A stretch of DNA of 64,000 nucleotides from assembly GCA_032622095.1 (NCBI GenBank), contig CP136066.1, positions 110,195,319-110,259,318 on the forward strand, written 5' to 3'. How positions within the stretch are numbered: position 1 is the first letter of the stretch; every line of letters begins with the position of its first letter. The notes under the pieces are model-generated. The model saw only the letters and a program-made list of their open reading frames with translations, searched no databases and was not told the origin of the DNA. This document shows positions 12,529 to 24,399 of the stretch, piece after piece. Source of the stretch: Siphonodentalium dalli. Lineage: Eukaryota; Mollusca; Scaphopoda; Gadilida; Siphonodentaliidae. Made by a program: the position numbers and the translations under genes.

Positions 12529-12756
12529 ATTTCGAAGTTTGACTACAGCATTCTTCCGAGATGCGATGGGATTTCTTGTGCTATTCGATTTAACCAATGA
12601 GCAGTCTTTCCTGAATATACGAAATTGGTTGACACAGTTGTCCACACATGCATATTGTGATAATCCAGATATAATATTATGTGGAAACAAAGCTGATTTA
12701 GATGACCAACGAACTGTAACTGTTGAGAGGGCAAAAGAAATGGCTGATAAATATGG
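12529..12756 (+). CDS. Rab27: Rab27-like small GTPase, penultimate coding exon
   Basis: This exon encodes the middle of a Rab27 GTPase, which recruits effectors to secretory granules and melanosome-like organelles for docking and exocytosis (family knowledge). The exon starts after the acceptor TTTTTACAG with one base of a split codon. It reads [15 protein letters not shown], the switch II/RabF region, then [10 protein letters not shown] and the guanine-specificity motif NKAD (G4). It ends in KYG with the last Gly codon split at the donor GTAAGC (12757). The 75 full codons match Rab27 closely, including the FFRDAMGF and HAYC...PDI stretches I recognise as Rab27 rather than other Rabs. The frame joins correctly to the exon at 17311. 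The P-loop exon(s) are not in the window or were not recognised. A reverse-strand ORF over the exon is a shadow. Confidence 0.92.
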
Positions 12757-13650
12757 GTAAGCTTATTTACATCTGAACATATATGTAGATGAGACCAAAG
12801 CTTGCATGTATCAACAAGTTTCTCACCTAATATTCCCACTCTGGATCCATAGCTTTTAAATTTTAGATTTTCATAAAATTTTATAAAAATTTAGTTGTTT
12901 CCATTGAAAAAAATAAAAATCTCAATTTTAAGTCTAGATATGTGATTTTGGAAACAATTATATTTCGAAGTGGTTACTGCCACATAAATTTTTTAAGTAG
13001 CAGCAACATTTTTGTTGCTGCCATGTAAAATCGTGTCCCGGCTTGAACATGCAGGCAATTGGGAAATGTTGTTAAAGTTTAAGCTCCAAGGTCGAAGAAC
13101 TGCACGGAATTCAAATGAAATTCATTGTTTATGATAATGATTACACTCAAGCAAGAGTTTTCTTTGTTCATAGACGTAGAAGGAAGTATTGGGGAACTGC
13201 AGAGGCACAAGGGATAACTTATTCCAGGGAAGATTCCAGACTACTCAATTCCAACTCTAGTAGTTCACAATTACCGATTGAACGATAGCCCACTCTAAGA
13301 GTGAATCTGACTGGCTGTTGTGATATAAAAACATTACGTGGCAGCAACACAGCAAATTCTTGATTATATTTTTCCAAAAGATGGACAACTTGCATTGAGT
13401 TACAGACTTTAATAAAGTCATAAAATTGAAACTCACCAGCAGGAGTGGAAAGGAATTGAAAGTGGAAATAAAGAGAGCTCAGGGAATCCCATTAATTAAA
13501 ACAAATATTTCGTCAGTGTCAACCAACTACATGAAATATTATTAGCAGAAGATAATTGTGTGTAATTTGCGGTTGGCTGAGACTGACATAATATTTATTG
13601 AACCCTTTCATAATTGGAGCTGTGCTGGTGCAGCATTAAAGATTCTGTGC

Positions 13651-13685
13651 TAGTGCATTCTCTTATATATGTGAATGCACTGGCT
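13651..13685. repeat. Short copy of GCATTCTCTTATATATG hairpin
   Basis: A truncated version of the hairpin family: GTGCATTCTCTTATATATG followed immediately by GAATGCACTGGC. It sits behind a degraded AACCCTTTCATAATTGGAGC end, like the complete elements listed below. Confidence 0.6.
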
Positions 13686-13739
13686 TACAAGGTCAAGGTA
13701 AATACACCTGCCCTACCTCAAAATATGGATTTCTGGTCA

Positions 13740-14004
13740 TTAAACCTTTCCTGACTGGAGCACCTCTGATGCAGCATTAAATATCCTGCGCCAGTGCATT
13801 CTCTTATATATATGCGAGTCTCCCATAGGGAGCCTTGCATATATAAGAGAATGCACTGGCTTACAAGGTCAAGGTAAATATTGTTAGGCCAATGTACTCT
13901 CTTATATATGCAAAGCTTCCTATCAGAGACTTGCATATATAGGAGAGTGCATTGGCACCGGGTTTTTGCCAAATTTGAGGAAGCTCCAGTCATGGAATGG
14001 TTAA
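13740..14004. mobile_element. TTAAACCTTT-ended MITE holding two hairpins
   Basis: Outer ends TTAAACCTTTCCTGACTGGA and TCCAGTCATGGAATGGTTAA are imperfect inverted repeats beginning and ending in TTAA. Inside are two hairpins of the TCTCTTATATATGC family, 13790-13860 and 13887-13956, separated by CTTACAAGGTCAAGGTAAAT. The same architecture is seen at 18982-19380 and 31899-32155. Confidence 0.7.
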
Positions 14005-14653
14005 AGGAATGGGATTATACTTGCTATGTGTTTCAGACTATCAAACATATACATGTAGCTGCTCTAGATAGTATGGGTTCACCCAGACTGAAGTGAAAAG
14101 TTTTTCTCACTACCATGCCAAAATTTAAAAGTAGAACTATGTTACTTAGGCCAAAACAAATTGAATGCGTGTTTCCCGTAACGAGCCCAAAAAAAATAGG
14201 GGCGGGCGGTAGGCTTTTCATTTTATTTTATTTTTTTATGTTCTCGTGTGGGCCATGCCAAACCACCATACAATGACCCAGAGCAACCAACAAATTGGTG
14301 ATAAAGCTGATATATTGAGGGGGAAACATATAAAACAGATAACAGTGGACAGTTTACTAAAATTACTTTAATACAGGGTTCGCACGCATGTACTGGAAAC
14401 TTGAAGATACTGGAAATAGGAAAATAATACTGGAAAGTTATGGAAAAATCACTCCGCGATGTCTGAGTACTTGAATATACCGGAATCGGCCGATTTTAGG
14501 TAGCACCGGTCACTGGCACCAGTTGTTATTTTTCGTAACACCGGTAAAACACAACGCGGTGCTTCCTGTTTGTCCATTTATTTTCTCGTGTCTTATGTCT
14601 ACAACACCGGTTTATAAATTTAGAATAGAAGTGCAGTTCAGCGCGAATTCTAG

Positions 14654-14839
14654 ATGACAATCGATAAGCTGGATGAACTCAAAATTAAGAAAAAGCTTCT
14701 GGAGCAGGACGTTGATAGCTTAGTTAAAGCTGCCGATACTATGGTCGAGAAAGCTGAAACGACCCGTAAGATATCATTGGTGACACAGTCAAATAGTTTG
14801 CGTAATTTATGCGACATAGACCTTCACAATCATACATGA
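14654..14839 (+). pseudogene. Coiled-coil ORF remnant in the CAGGGTTCG transposon
   Basis: A 61-residue ORF beginning MTIDKLDELKIKKK, with heptad-like Leu/Ile spacing and the phrase TQSNSLRN. I have a vague memory of such a coiled coil with an 'SNSLR' motif in repeat-borne proteins of invertebrates, but cannot name it. Directly upstream in another frame the DNA reads YKFRIEVQFSANS, so the ORF may be one piece of a longer, frameshifted or spliced protein. It ends at a TGA, and the 3' part of the transposon has no continuation. It probably has no function now. Confidence 0.35.
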
Positions 14840-15104
14840 CAAAAATTACGCTAAAAAGTTTGACATGTAGTGAAAATGTATTAAACTGGTATATTTGCAT
14901 GGTTTTGGGGTGCTGTTTATAGACAGTGACCTAAATATCACTGACATAATGAAACCAACACGTGAATTATCATTAAAAAGGATGTTTGGGATAGTTCATT
15001 GGTTCAAATCTTGGTAAATTTTGGTGGCCGTAAGGAGTCGTAATACTGAAGTTGGGGGCCGTAGAGACTCCCATCACCTCTCTGGCTAAGTCTGTGACAG
15101 TACA

Positions 15105-15182
15105 TAACCCTAACCCTGGGATCGAGTAGAGTAGTCCTAACCCTAAACCTGGGATAGAGTAGAGTAGTCCTAACCCTAACCC
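15105..15182. repeat. Interstitial telomere-like CCCTAA tract
   Basis: Several CCCTAACCCTAA runs alternating with GGGATCGAGTAGAGTAGTCC-type spacers. It is a short, degenerate TTAGGG-type tract inside the transposon at 14374-15273, not a telomere end. Confidence 0.7.
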
Positions 15183-17310
15183 TAATTCGCCATACTGGAA
15201 ATTCATAATATCAGTACTGGAAATATACTGGAATATACTGGAAAATGATTCCAGACAGGGTGTACGAACCCTGTTAATAAACTCTACAGGCCACAGCAGT
15301 CGTGAATTATGCACATGGGAATCGACCCATGTGCGACCGCCATTGTTGAAAAGAACTTATTCCCGTGTTCGAATTTCAGTTCGAATCAACCTCGGAGAAC
15401 ATCCATGTTATAAATACTCCATATCAACACAAACACGTGCTTCCGGTCAGCGAAGAGGAACGATAACTCGTGATCTTCCGGTATAGCATCCGGTCGTAAT
15501 TTGACTTTCCGTTTGAAGAGTGACAATGTGGTTTGCGAAAAATATATAAATATATCAAAGATATCATTTATCTCGCGAGGTGAATCAGATAAAATGGAAC
15601 CACGCGTACACAGTTTGGTTAACGGTCGGTTTATAGATTGATTTTTTTTTATTTAAAACCAATAAAATGAACTTGGGTCGGGGGTTTTGAAGACGATCGG
15701 TCGGGTTACGGGAAACACGCATTCAATTTGTTTTGGCCTTATCATTTCAGTCAGTCCTTTTCAGTCCTTCAAATTTAGAAGAAAAAAAATGCACAGTTAA
15801 TTGTGTGCCTAATTTTGGTTCCAGGTGCACTATTTTTCTTTGGCTCGCCTATTGGAATAATTAGGCCCCTGCAAGTATTAAATTTTTATTTTATTACTTT
15901 ATCTGTTCCCTCAAAATTATTGCAATTAAATTTATTTGGTATACTGTACCATAATCTGGATAACTTATTATCAAGTTGACTAGTATCATGAAATGAAAAT
16001 TACATCTAAAATATTCAGAAATATGTTGTACATGTAATTTCATATAAACTCCCATGGAACAGTAATTTTATGGCAATGAGCATATGACCAATGTTATTCC
16101 ATTCATACAACATTTATGTTAGAAAAAACTACTAATATAATGGCAATTGCTCATATGCACGTCATCATAAAATTCATATGCTGCAAATCTCTAGTTAAAG
16201 ATAAGCCATTTTTCAACATTTTTGTTCAAAATCCGAAATTCTTGTTTCAACTTTAGACCATGTGATTCATGACCTCAATTAATATTTGAATAAATTTACC
16301 TTCAGATATATATTTGTTCTTGAATATATTTATATAAATTTGAGTATGATTATTTGAACAGAAGTAAAATTTCAATGGACAGAGCAGGCAATTGCTGCTA
16401 ATTTGAACATAGCCAACATTAACCATTTGATAACTTAATATTTGCTGATGTGTAGACAGTTGAATCCCATTGTTTCATTTGAAGGGGAAAACATTCATTT
16501 TATATTTCTGAATTTGTTTTTCCAAAACATTGGCCAAATTGGAAAACAAAAATATTTTATCATCGAGAGAACAAAAAAAAAATTAAGATAAAATAAAAGA
16601 AGAGAATAAAGCACACAATAACAAAATAACTGATAAAATTCAACTGTAAATGTGTACCAATGAGATCGTCAAATCCGTAATATAGGTCTAGTTGGTATGT
16701 TATATGAGAATTAGATGAGGAAATTCATTCAGCAATCAAAAGGAAAAGAAGGTATGTGCAGGGATATGTCTAGAGGGTCTCCGTAGGGGGGGGGGGTTGA
16801 AATTTCCAGTTGCACCCCGCCCCCTTCAACAACCAGACATAACACTGCCAAGTTCACAAAATTCTATTGCACACCCTTTCCCCCACCCCCATTCAGTTGC
16901 AATATTTCAAGTTTCTAACTGTTGGAAATTTCCAACTTGGCACCCCCTATGTTTGGAAAATGTCCAAGTGATGGTTATTTCAATCCAAATTTTTTACCAA
17001 ATGTAGGAAAATAAGTGAATGTCTAAAAAAAACAACAAATTCCACACTAATTACTTGTTGGGAAATCAAATTATGAGTACAGTTACAACCTATTTTTGTT
17101 GTGAAATTTTCAACTAATGTCGGGCATAAAATTTCCAACTATTGGAACATTTTGACCAAAGTTGGGGGATGTCTACTCCCTCCCCCATTCGCCACATCAC
17201 TGGGTACATTTGTAAATGTGCTTTGTGACCATGTATTGTGACAAATAAATATTTTTAATCTAATAGGTTAAACATTACCAAAATGAATATCAATTTCACT
17301 TCTGTTGAAG

Positions 17311-17497
17311 GCTTCCATACTTTGAAACGAGTGCTGCTACTGGTCAGAATGTCGGTAAGGCTGTTGATTGTTTACTTGATATGGTGATGCTGAGAATGGA
17401 ACAGTGTGTGGACAAGACACAACTTCCGAACTCGCGGCGACATATACGCAACCAGGAAATTGACGATCTCAGTAACACGGAAAAATGTTCTTGTTAG
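17311..17497 (+). CDS. Rab27: Rab27-like small GTPase, terminal coding exon
   Basis: The last coding exon of the same gene. One base completes the split Gly codon, and then LPYFETSAATGQNV gives the G5 motif ETSA that contacts the guanine base. This is followed by the alpha-5 helix (KAVDCLLDMVMLRMEQC) and a hypervariable tail ending in CSC before TAG at 17495-17497. The C-X-C ending is the double geranylgeranylation site of Rab27 and anchors the protein to granule membranes (family knowledge). The exon is 187 bases: one base, 61 codons and the stop. No frame breaks are seen. It was not reported as a stand-alone ORF because it lacks a start codon of its own. Confidence 0.92.
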
Positions 17498-18481
17498 ATG
17501 ATGTTAACCTGGAAACTATAAGCTGGCATAATTGTGAGTCTTATCATTACATATTGCTTGAGCATATGATATATATCAGATTTATCTGGACTCAGCATGA
17601 GCGCCCATTGCTCCAAATATGCCTGCCTCTGTGAGCATGGTCAAATTCTCATTTGTTATTGAAATGACTCTGTATCGATCGGAATGGCATATTGAGATGT
17701 CCCTCAACTCAAATCAAGCTTGAAAATCGGTCCCGTCTGGACCAGACTGTGATGATCTTTTCTACGACCTAACCACCTCGGCTATTGGGACATCCTTAAA
17801 AAGAAAGCCCTTTCGCTGAAAGTTTGGAAGCATATCAGTCTGAACACGGGTTCGAATATTGACACAGAACGGATCTACCATTATATTGGAACAGCACAAT
17901 GCACTTCCTCTGAAATTGGATCTGTGACCATACGATCACTGGTACTGGTGTATATATATATCAGATTTATGATATCAGCATGAGCACCCATTGCTCCAAA
18001 TGTGCCTGGCTCAGTGATTGTGAACACATTCTCATTTCTTATCGAAATGGCCTATGTTTGACTTGTGTGCATTCTTTTATTTCATTGGCCGATAGCTATT
18101 CTACATAGGGCCGTCTTCATTTAAACCCGTGATATATCCACCAAACCACTAACAAAATTTCCTGTATCATGTGGTAGCATCGTTAAGGAAATTACAACCC
18201 CCAGAAATTCCTGTATCATGTAGGAGCCTTGTTGCGGAAAATCAATTTACTTTTGGGTTGATATGATATAAAAAGATATGTCCTATCATAATTGCTTTTA
18301 TTTGATGTGCTACTGTGAACTGAAAATCAATAGATAAATATGTTAACCCATATCTGTTCACATAGTACAAGTTTTACCTGCCCTCAGCCAACCTTATCTC
18401 AAGCAGTCTTTGTCCTCATGGGATATGACTGGCTGAGGGTAGGTGAAACCTGTACTACATGAACAAGACGTGGGATAACTA
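17498..18481 (+). other. Presumed Rab27 3' UTR and intergenic sequence
   Basis: No ORF of note. It holds a degenerate direct repeat: a segment with CAGCATGAGCGCCCATTGCT near 17593 recurs with CAGCATGAGCACCCATTGCT near 17968. No AATAAA was found close behind the stop, so the 3' UTR end is unknown. Confidence 0.45.
18363..18459. repeat. Hairpin, ~28-base arms
   Basis: TAGTACAAGTTTTACCTGCC and the following CTCAGCCA pair with TGGCTGAGGGTAGGTGAAAC and CTGTACTA across a ~40-base loop. Probably a small MITE remnant. Confidence 0.55.
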
Positions 18482-18786
18482 TTAACCTCTGGTCTGCTAT
18501 AGGTCAGTACTGAGTACGGCCGTAAAATGTCACGCTGTGTGCTATACGTCTGTACTGAGTATGGACTTACTTCAGTACACTAGCACTCAGTCATGATTCA
18601 TAACTGGAACTCAGAGATTGGTACATCAGAACAACTGTATCTCAAAGTTTCAAACATTATATGAAGTTCCACGATTATGAATGATAATATCCATTCAACT
18701 GAGTCAGTTTTATTGTTTTTGTGATATTCCCGTTATATTTTTCCATTGGAAAATGGCCATAACGTCATGAGCAGTGAAGAGGTTAA
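18482..18786 (-). mobile_element. TTAACCTCTT-ended MITE, copy 1 (inverted)
   Basis: Bounded by TTAACCTCT at the left and AGAGGTTAA at the right. Its reverse complement matches 26110-26402 through phrases such as 'TGACGTTATG', 'CATTTTCCA' and 'CCATACTCAGTACTG'. No ORF. Confidence 0.65.
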
Positions 18787-18981
18787 CTAATAATATTTAA
18801 AATCCCTGTATGTGGCTGTTTGAATACTCAAATATTTTTCACTTTTGTTACAATGTTGTCAGGTTCCGGGGATCACAATAAGTTGATATTAATTACTTTT
18901 ATACAGACTAATACTAATACTATATGCCGCAGAAAAAGTTACTAAAATTTTAGAATTTGAGAAGACAAGTCCTGATTTTGT

Positions 18982-19380
18982 TTAACCCTTTACCCAACAG
19001 AAGGGCCCTGTGCCAATGCATTCTCTTATATATGCACGTCGACCATAGGTCGCCTCGCATATATAAGAGAATGCATTGGCTTAACACATTAAAAATTATA
19101 AAATTGTTAAAGAATGTAAGAAAAAATGGTAAAAAGTGTTAAAAAAAGATTTTTTTTAGGCCAATGCATTCTCTTATATATGCGAGGCGACCTATGGTCG
19201 ACTCGCATATATAAGAGAATGCAATGGCACAGGGCTAACTGTAACTATCACAATGTGGTCAAGGAGCCAGTTCCAATGATATCCATATGTGTATGGTTCT
19301 ATTGAGACAGACCGAAGATATTTTAGGCTGTTGAAGCTTTATTTGGCCGGTTTTGGCCGGTTTGTTGGGTAAAGGGTTAA
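18982..19380. mobile_element. TTAACCCTTTACCCAACA-ended MITE with two internal hairpins
   Basis: The ends TTAACCCTTTACCCAACA and TGTTGGGTAAAGGGTTAA are perfect 18-base inverted repeats. Two hairpins of the GCATTCTCTTATATATGC family lie inside (19012-19080 and 19159-19228). Their stems pair over about 30 bases, with central GTCGACCATAGGTCG or CGACCTATGGTCG loops. The element as a whole is therefore an inverted repeat that itself contains inverted repeats. Confidence 0.75.
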
Positions 19381-19529
19381 AACATGCCAATAAAGAGCAT
19401 TCCTTGTTAGTCCATTCCTGATGCGGTAAAATAAAGAGCCTTTATCTCAATTCTCTGAAAACAAAATTAGAAAATTGCTATGGCTTTGGTATTTGTTTTT
19501 CAGAGGATATAGAGCCTGTTGGTTGATAT

Positions 19530-20120
19530 TTATTGTAATTTTAGCTCAACTTGAGAAAGTCAAGTTTAAGATATTGCCATGGAATGGCATCCATCATCCG
19601 AGCATGCATCCGTCAACAATTTCATTCAGCACACTCTACAGGCCACATCCTTCATCTGATTGTCACCAAGTTACTAAGCTTCATATGGATCTTCAGGGTG
19701 ACCTCCAGATGGGAGCCATCAAATAATTTTTTCTGACATTTTGTTAAAAACATGGCCACCAGCATCCATCTCTGAATTCAAATTTGAATCTATCGGCACA
19801 TCCTGCAGCCCACATTTATTAGAAAAGCTACATTTATGGATAAATGTTTTGAAAATTGACAGGCATGTTTAGGATCACCTCTAGAATTTCGATCAATAAC
19901 ATGGCTGCTGGCAGCCATCTTGGATTTTATTCGTTGTATATCTAAATCCGTGACACACCCAACAGCCATCATTTTCATCAGATTCATCCAAAACTTTACA
20001 TGGATCTTTGGGATGAACTCTAGGTGGGACTATTGAATATTTCTGAATTTTGTTGGAAAATATGGCCACCATTCCATGGACACACCTTGCTGTCCACATA
20101 TCTTGGAGAAATGTTTGAAA
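19530..20120 (+). repeat. Dispersed repeat with ATGGCCACC/GCAGCCATCTTGG phrases
   Basis: Starts with TTTTAGCTCAACTTGAGAAA and 'ATTGCCATGG', then repeats blocks with 'ATATGGATCTT', 'GGGTGACCTC' and GCCATCTTGGATTTTA. A longer copy lies at 42655-43870. ORFs here follow the repeat and are not taken as genes. Confidence 0.7.
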
Positions 20121-21539
20121 TTAAAACAGATTCATCTACACAATACAATCCTTCCACTAAAACTTTTTGATTGTGCTCATTCTTGATCATTCCATTGACT
20201 GCTCAGCATAACATTTACGCCTCTCTAATTTTAGATACAGTGTCACTTGACACTTTCATTTTACCTGTCATGTCCCTCTCTCCGTATTGCAAAAACATAT
20301 AATTTGGAGGTTCAAATGAGCCATATAAGTTTAACTGGCTTACATGCAGTTGTAACCATTATGTAAATAGTTTTGCTTGAGTATCATCTTTAGCCACCAC
20401 TTGTAGATGGCATAATTGAGAGTCTTATCAGAGAGTTTTGGTTTAGTGCATGATCTTAGGGCCCTGCGAATCGGGCATTTTCATTTCGAATCGAATCAGC
20501 CAAAGTGATTCCAAATCAAATCAAATCTCGAATCGAATCATTGCATCAGTGGTATCAAGAGTGAAGGTATTGATATCACTGGACTGAGTGGCCGGTGTAC
20601 CGGGTATCAATTTGCTCACTTGGTAACGACGATAAGAGATCGTTGGTATATAATGTAAATATTATCCATAAATTAACCAATTAAGTGCACATTTGTTGTG
20701 TCCATCTCTGCTATAAAATAATGAAACAGTATCTTAAGCAATAATGAAGTCAGTAAGCAATCACATCCACGCAGCTGAAGTTCAACAGATATGAAATTTT
20801 GCTAGATGAGTTACATCAGTCATGCAATGCTTCGGTGGTCTATATAGTATAGCTTAGTCTACAACAGTGTTTGTGTGTGTGGTCTTTCATTGGTATCATA
20901 TCATAATCTATCTTTGCGAAAAAGCAAAGGTGTCCATTGAGAATGCAACTGGTGCCAATGATTCGATACTTTACTAATTTACTGATTACTATTAACGAAT
21001 GCTATGGTTTGAGTGAGATCTGGTGGTATTATATAGAGGGGATTGGAATTTTAAATTTCTTTAGCCATTCTCGAAAAAATCTGACCATTGGTCAATTTGG
21101 CCATCAACAGCTTGAACGCTGATTGTGAGTCATATAAAAACTTGTGCTCGAACAGATGTTCTCTATAATCTCGCCATCAGTCATAACTGGCATACATGTA
21201 TTTGTGAGTCATAACAGAATGTTTTGGTTTGGGATAAAAATTGTGAACAGACAAATAGACAGATTCTACTCTTTTATATAAATACTAGCTGATGTGTCCG
21301 ACTTCGTCCAGGCTATTTAGGGATTTCTTTGTGAGCACCTCCGTCTGGGCAGGATATATATTGACTTTGATTGGTCCAGATACATGCCTATATGAGTGTA
21401 TATGTGCAAGGTCAAGGAGACGGTCGATCATGAAATTAGACCCACCCATTATGATCTCAGCATGAAAGTAGGCCTACATATCAGATTTAAGTCACATCAG
21501 TCAAGCTGTTTTTGAGTCTATAACATACATATTTACAGA
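20121..21539. other. No gene seen
   Basis: Unremarkable AT-rich sequence. The only pattern noticed is a short run of GAATCG/AAATC near 20468-20545. Confidence 0.5.
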
Positions 21540-24260
21540 AGTTCCATAATATATAATAGACTAGCAGGTTAGCCCGCCACTGGCGGCGTCGGTCAGAAAC
21601 ATGACATTTTTTTGGCTTTTCAACGAGTTAATTGTGCCTTTTTAATCAAGAGAAATTATGGTACCCGTCCCTAAAAGATTTAAGGTACACCGGGCGGAAA
21701 GAACTGACCCGATGAAAAATTGTTGAGCCCGACGTTGTCCGGGCTATTCAAAAACCAAATTTCAAGTCGATAGCTCCACCCGTTTCCGAGATCTGGTCTG
21801 CGCATGCGCGAAGCTGGCGTCGCACGGGCTCGGCGACCCGATAAAATTCGTATCCGGGGCAAGATACATTCACATACCAAATTTCAAGTCGATAGCTCCA
21901 CCCGTTTCCGAGATCTCGTCTGCGCATGCGCTGCATGGGCGTCGGGCGTCGCCAATACGACAACGACGACCACCTGGTCAAACTACACTCACGTACCAAG
22001 TTTCGTCCCGATCGGTCGAGGTGTTGGTATCTGATGCAAAAGACGAAATTGTGAGTGTTGGTTTTGTAACCGGGATTTCTGAGAAGCATTATGCCTATAT
22101 CCACACTAACTACCCCCCCCAAGCCCTGACCTAAGTGTCATACATACTATAACAATGATGTTGTAAGAGTACTATGGCATCCAATAAATCTCCCCGCATA
22201 GCTAACCACTCAAAAGTATTGTTCCCGTATATCTCTCTGCAGATGCTAATAACGTTGAATGGTAAATAGACGCTCTTTATAGCGATACGTCAAAAACAAA
22301 CGCTCATTAAATTATCATTTGATTAACCACCGCAGTGCCGTTTTTTGTGACTGAGATTGGAGAACGGGTGCTCTGAGCTTCTCCAAAACATGACGCCGAA
22401 GGTGTCCGTGGGATTTTACCCTTAGATAGGAAGTTTGAGCTCAATCCGCGCAGCCGTATTCGATTGTATGAAGTACCCACACACATATATATATACGGAA
22501 GTTTCAAAATATATAGGAGACTAGCAGGGTAGCCCGCCACCGGCGGCTTGTCCGAAACATGACATTTTTTGTTTTTCAATGAGTTAATTGTGACATTTGT
22601 TTATATTTTTTTTTAATTTTTAGCTCCACGCGTTTCAATAAGAAAAAATTGTACCCGGTAGCTCCACCCGTTTCCGAGATCTGGTCTGCGCATGCGCGAA
22701 GCTGGCGTCGCACGGGCTCGGCGACCCGATCAAATTTGTACCCGGCCCAAGATACATTCACATAGCAAATTTCAAGTCGATAGCTCCACCCGTTTCCGAG
22801 ATCTCGTCTGCGCATGCGCTGCACGGGCGTCGCATGGGCTCGGCGACCCGATAAAATTTGTACCCGGTGCAAGATACATTCACATAGCAAATTTCAGGTC
22901 GATAGCTCCACCCGTTTCCGAGATCTGCCTTTCTGCATAATATTTCGAGCGATAACATTGCATTGAAATGTCAGACTCCCATCGTGAACCTCAACACGAA
23001 GTAAACACGTGTTTCGAGCGATAACATTGCATTGAAATGACTCCCATCGTGAACCTCAAGACGACGTAAAACACGTGTTGCGTTCTAGGAAATGCACTCA
23101 ATGCAGATGCTAATAACGTTGACTTCGTATATATATATATAATGACGTTATTAACCCCGGCCGTGCCGTTTGAGCTGATTTTTATGACTGGGAGTGGAGT
23201 ACGGGTGCTCGGAGCTTCTGGAAAACGCGTGGACGACATCGTACGTGGTATTTTACCTTTAGATAGGAAGTTTGAGCTCAATCTGTCCAGCCGTTCCCGT
23301 CCTAATGTACTATTTCGAGCGATAACAATTGTCAGACTCCCATCGTGAACCTCAACACGAAGTAAACACGTGTTTCGAGCGATAACATTGCATTGAAGTC
23401 AGACTCCCATCGTGGACCCCCAAGACGACGTAAACACGTGTTTGTTCCGGTATAACTTTGGAGACTCTGACTTCATATATATATATAATGACGTTATTAA
23501 CCCCGGCCGTGCCGTTTGAGCTGATTTCGATGACTGGGAGTGGATAAAGGGTGCTCAGAGCTTCTCGAAAACACGATTACGGCGGTGTCGGTGGGATTTT
23601 ACACTTACATACGAAATTTGATCTCAATCTGTACACGCGTTTTGGATTCTATGAAGTACACACATATATACACACATATATATACGAAGTCTCAAAATAT
23701 ATAGTATAGACTAGCAGGTTAGCCCGCCACCGGCGGCTTGTCCGAAACATGACATTTTTTTATATATTTTTTTAATTTTTAGCTCCACGCGTTTCAATAA
23801 GAAAAATTTGTACCCGGTAGCTCCACCAGTTTCCGAGATCTGGTCTGCGCATGCGCGAAGCTGGCGTCGCACGGGCTCGACGACCCGATAAAATTTGTAC
23901 CCGGCGCAAGATACATTCACATGCCAAATTTCAAGTCGATAGCTCCACCCGTTTCCGAGATCTCATCTGCGCATGCGCTGTACGGGCGCCGCACGGGCTC
24001 GGCGACCCGATAAAATTTGTACCCGGCGCAAGATACATTCACATAGCAAATTTCAAGTCGATAGCTCCACCCGTTTCCGCGATCTCGTCTGCGCATGCGC
24101 TGCACGGGCGTCGCACCGCCTGGTCAAACTACACACACGTACCAAGTTTCGTCCCGATCGGTCGAGAATCGTAGATTTGTATGAAGTACCCACACACACA
24201 CACAAACATAAATATATAAGAGAGATATGTAAATTAGATAGATTGTATCAAAATATATAG
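21540..24260 (+). repeat. CpG-rich repeat cluster, three or more copies
   Basis: Repeating blocks, each opening with 'ACTAGCAGGTTAGCCCGCCA' (near 21561, 22519 and 23710). They are followed by one to three units of 'AGTCGATAGCTCCACCCG', 'TTTCCGAGATCT' and 'TGCGCATGCGC'. Blocks close with 'GTTTCGTCCCGATCGGTCGAG' and a CACACA/TATATA tail. The base composition is much richer in CG than the surroundings. The overlapping ORFs on both strands are translations of the repeat. Confidence 0.75.
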
Positions 24261-24399
24261 GAGAGATATGTAAATGATCTACACACCATTACTGGTGTTT
24301 GTCAAAGTTTAGTGGGGTATATCAATACTCATTCACGATCATATCATTGAGGTCCGGAGGGTGTGGGCTATCTCTCGAATACACGGAGTTCTCAAAATA

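Larger units (their letters stand above)
14374..15273. mobile_element. 900-bp transposon with CAGGGTTCG ends and TTAATA duplication
   Basis: Begins CAGGGTTCGCAC and ends GTACGAACCCTG, an imperfect inverted repeat. The six bases TTAATA lie immediately outside both ends (14368-14373 and 15274-15279), giving a clean target-site duplication. Near each end are several TACTGGAA microrepeats. It contains one short ORF (14654-14839) and a telomere-like tract. It sits inside the transposon at 14149-15738, so it inserted later. Superfamily unassigned. Confidence 0.8.
14149..15738. mobile_element. Non-autonomous DNA transposon with 34-bp TIRs and TTA duplication
   Basis: The first 34 bases (starting GGCCAAAACAAATTGAATGC) and the last 34 (ending TTCAATTTGTTTTGGCC) are perfect reverse complements. 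The element is flanked by TTA on both sides. A 3-bp TTA duplication and GG...CC ends fit the PIF/Harbinger superfamily, but no transposase is present. It is interrupted by the separate element at 14374-15273, so its original length was about 0.68 kb. Confidence 0.75.
12757..17310 (+). other. Rab27: Rab27 intron with nested transposons
   Basis: A 4.55-kb GT...AG intron (donor GTAAGC at 12757, acceptor TTGAAG at 17305-17310). It contains hairpin MITEs (13651-14004), the nested pair 14149-15738 / 14374-15273 and otherwise AT-rich sequence. The AG before 17311 lacks a strong pyrimidine tract, but it is the only one that restores the Rab27 reading frame. Confidence 0.8.

Noticed and set aside
15105-15182. 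Chromosome end
   Set aside because: The CCCTAA tract is short, interrupted, and inside a transposon with target duplication on both sides.
21748-24260. Several 60-124-residue ORFs on both strands with repeated ETGGAIDLKF-like or DPIKFVPGARYIH-like phrases
   Set aside because: They follow the CpG-rich repeat units exactly and change frame between units; not genes.
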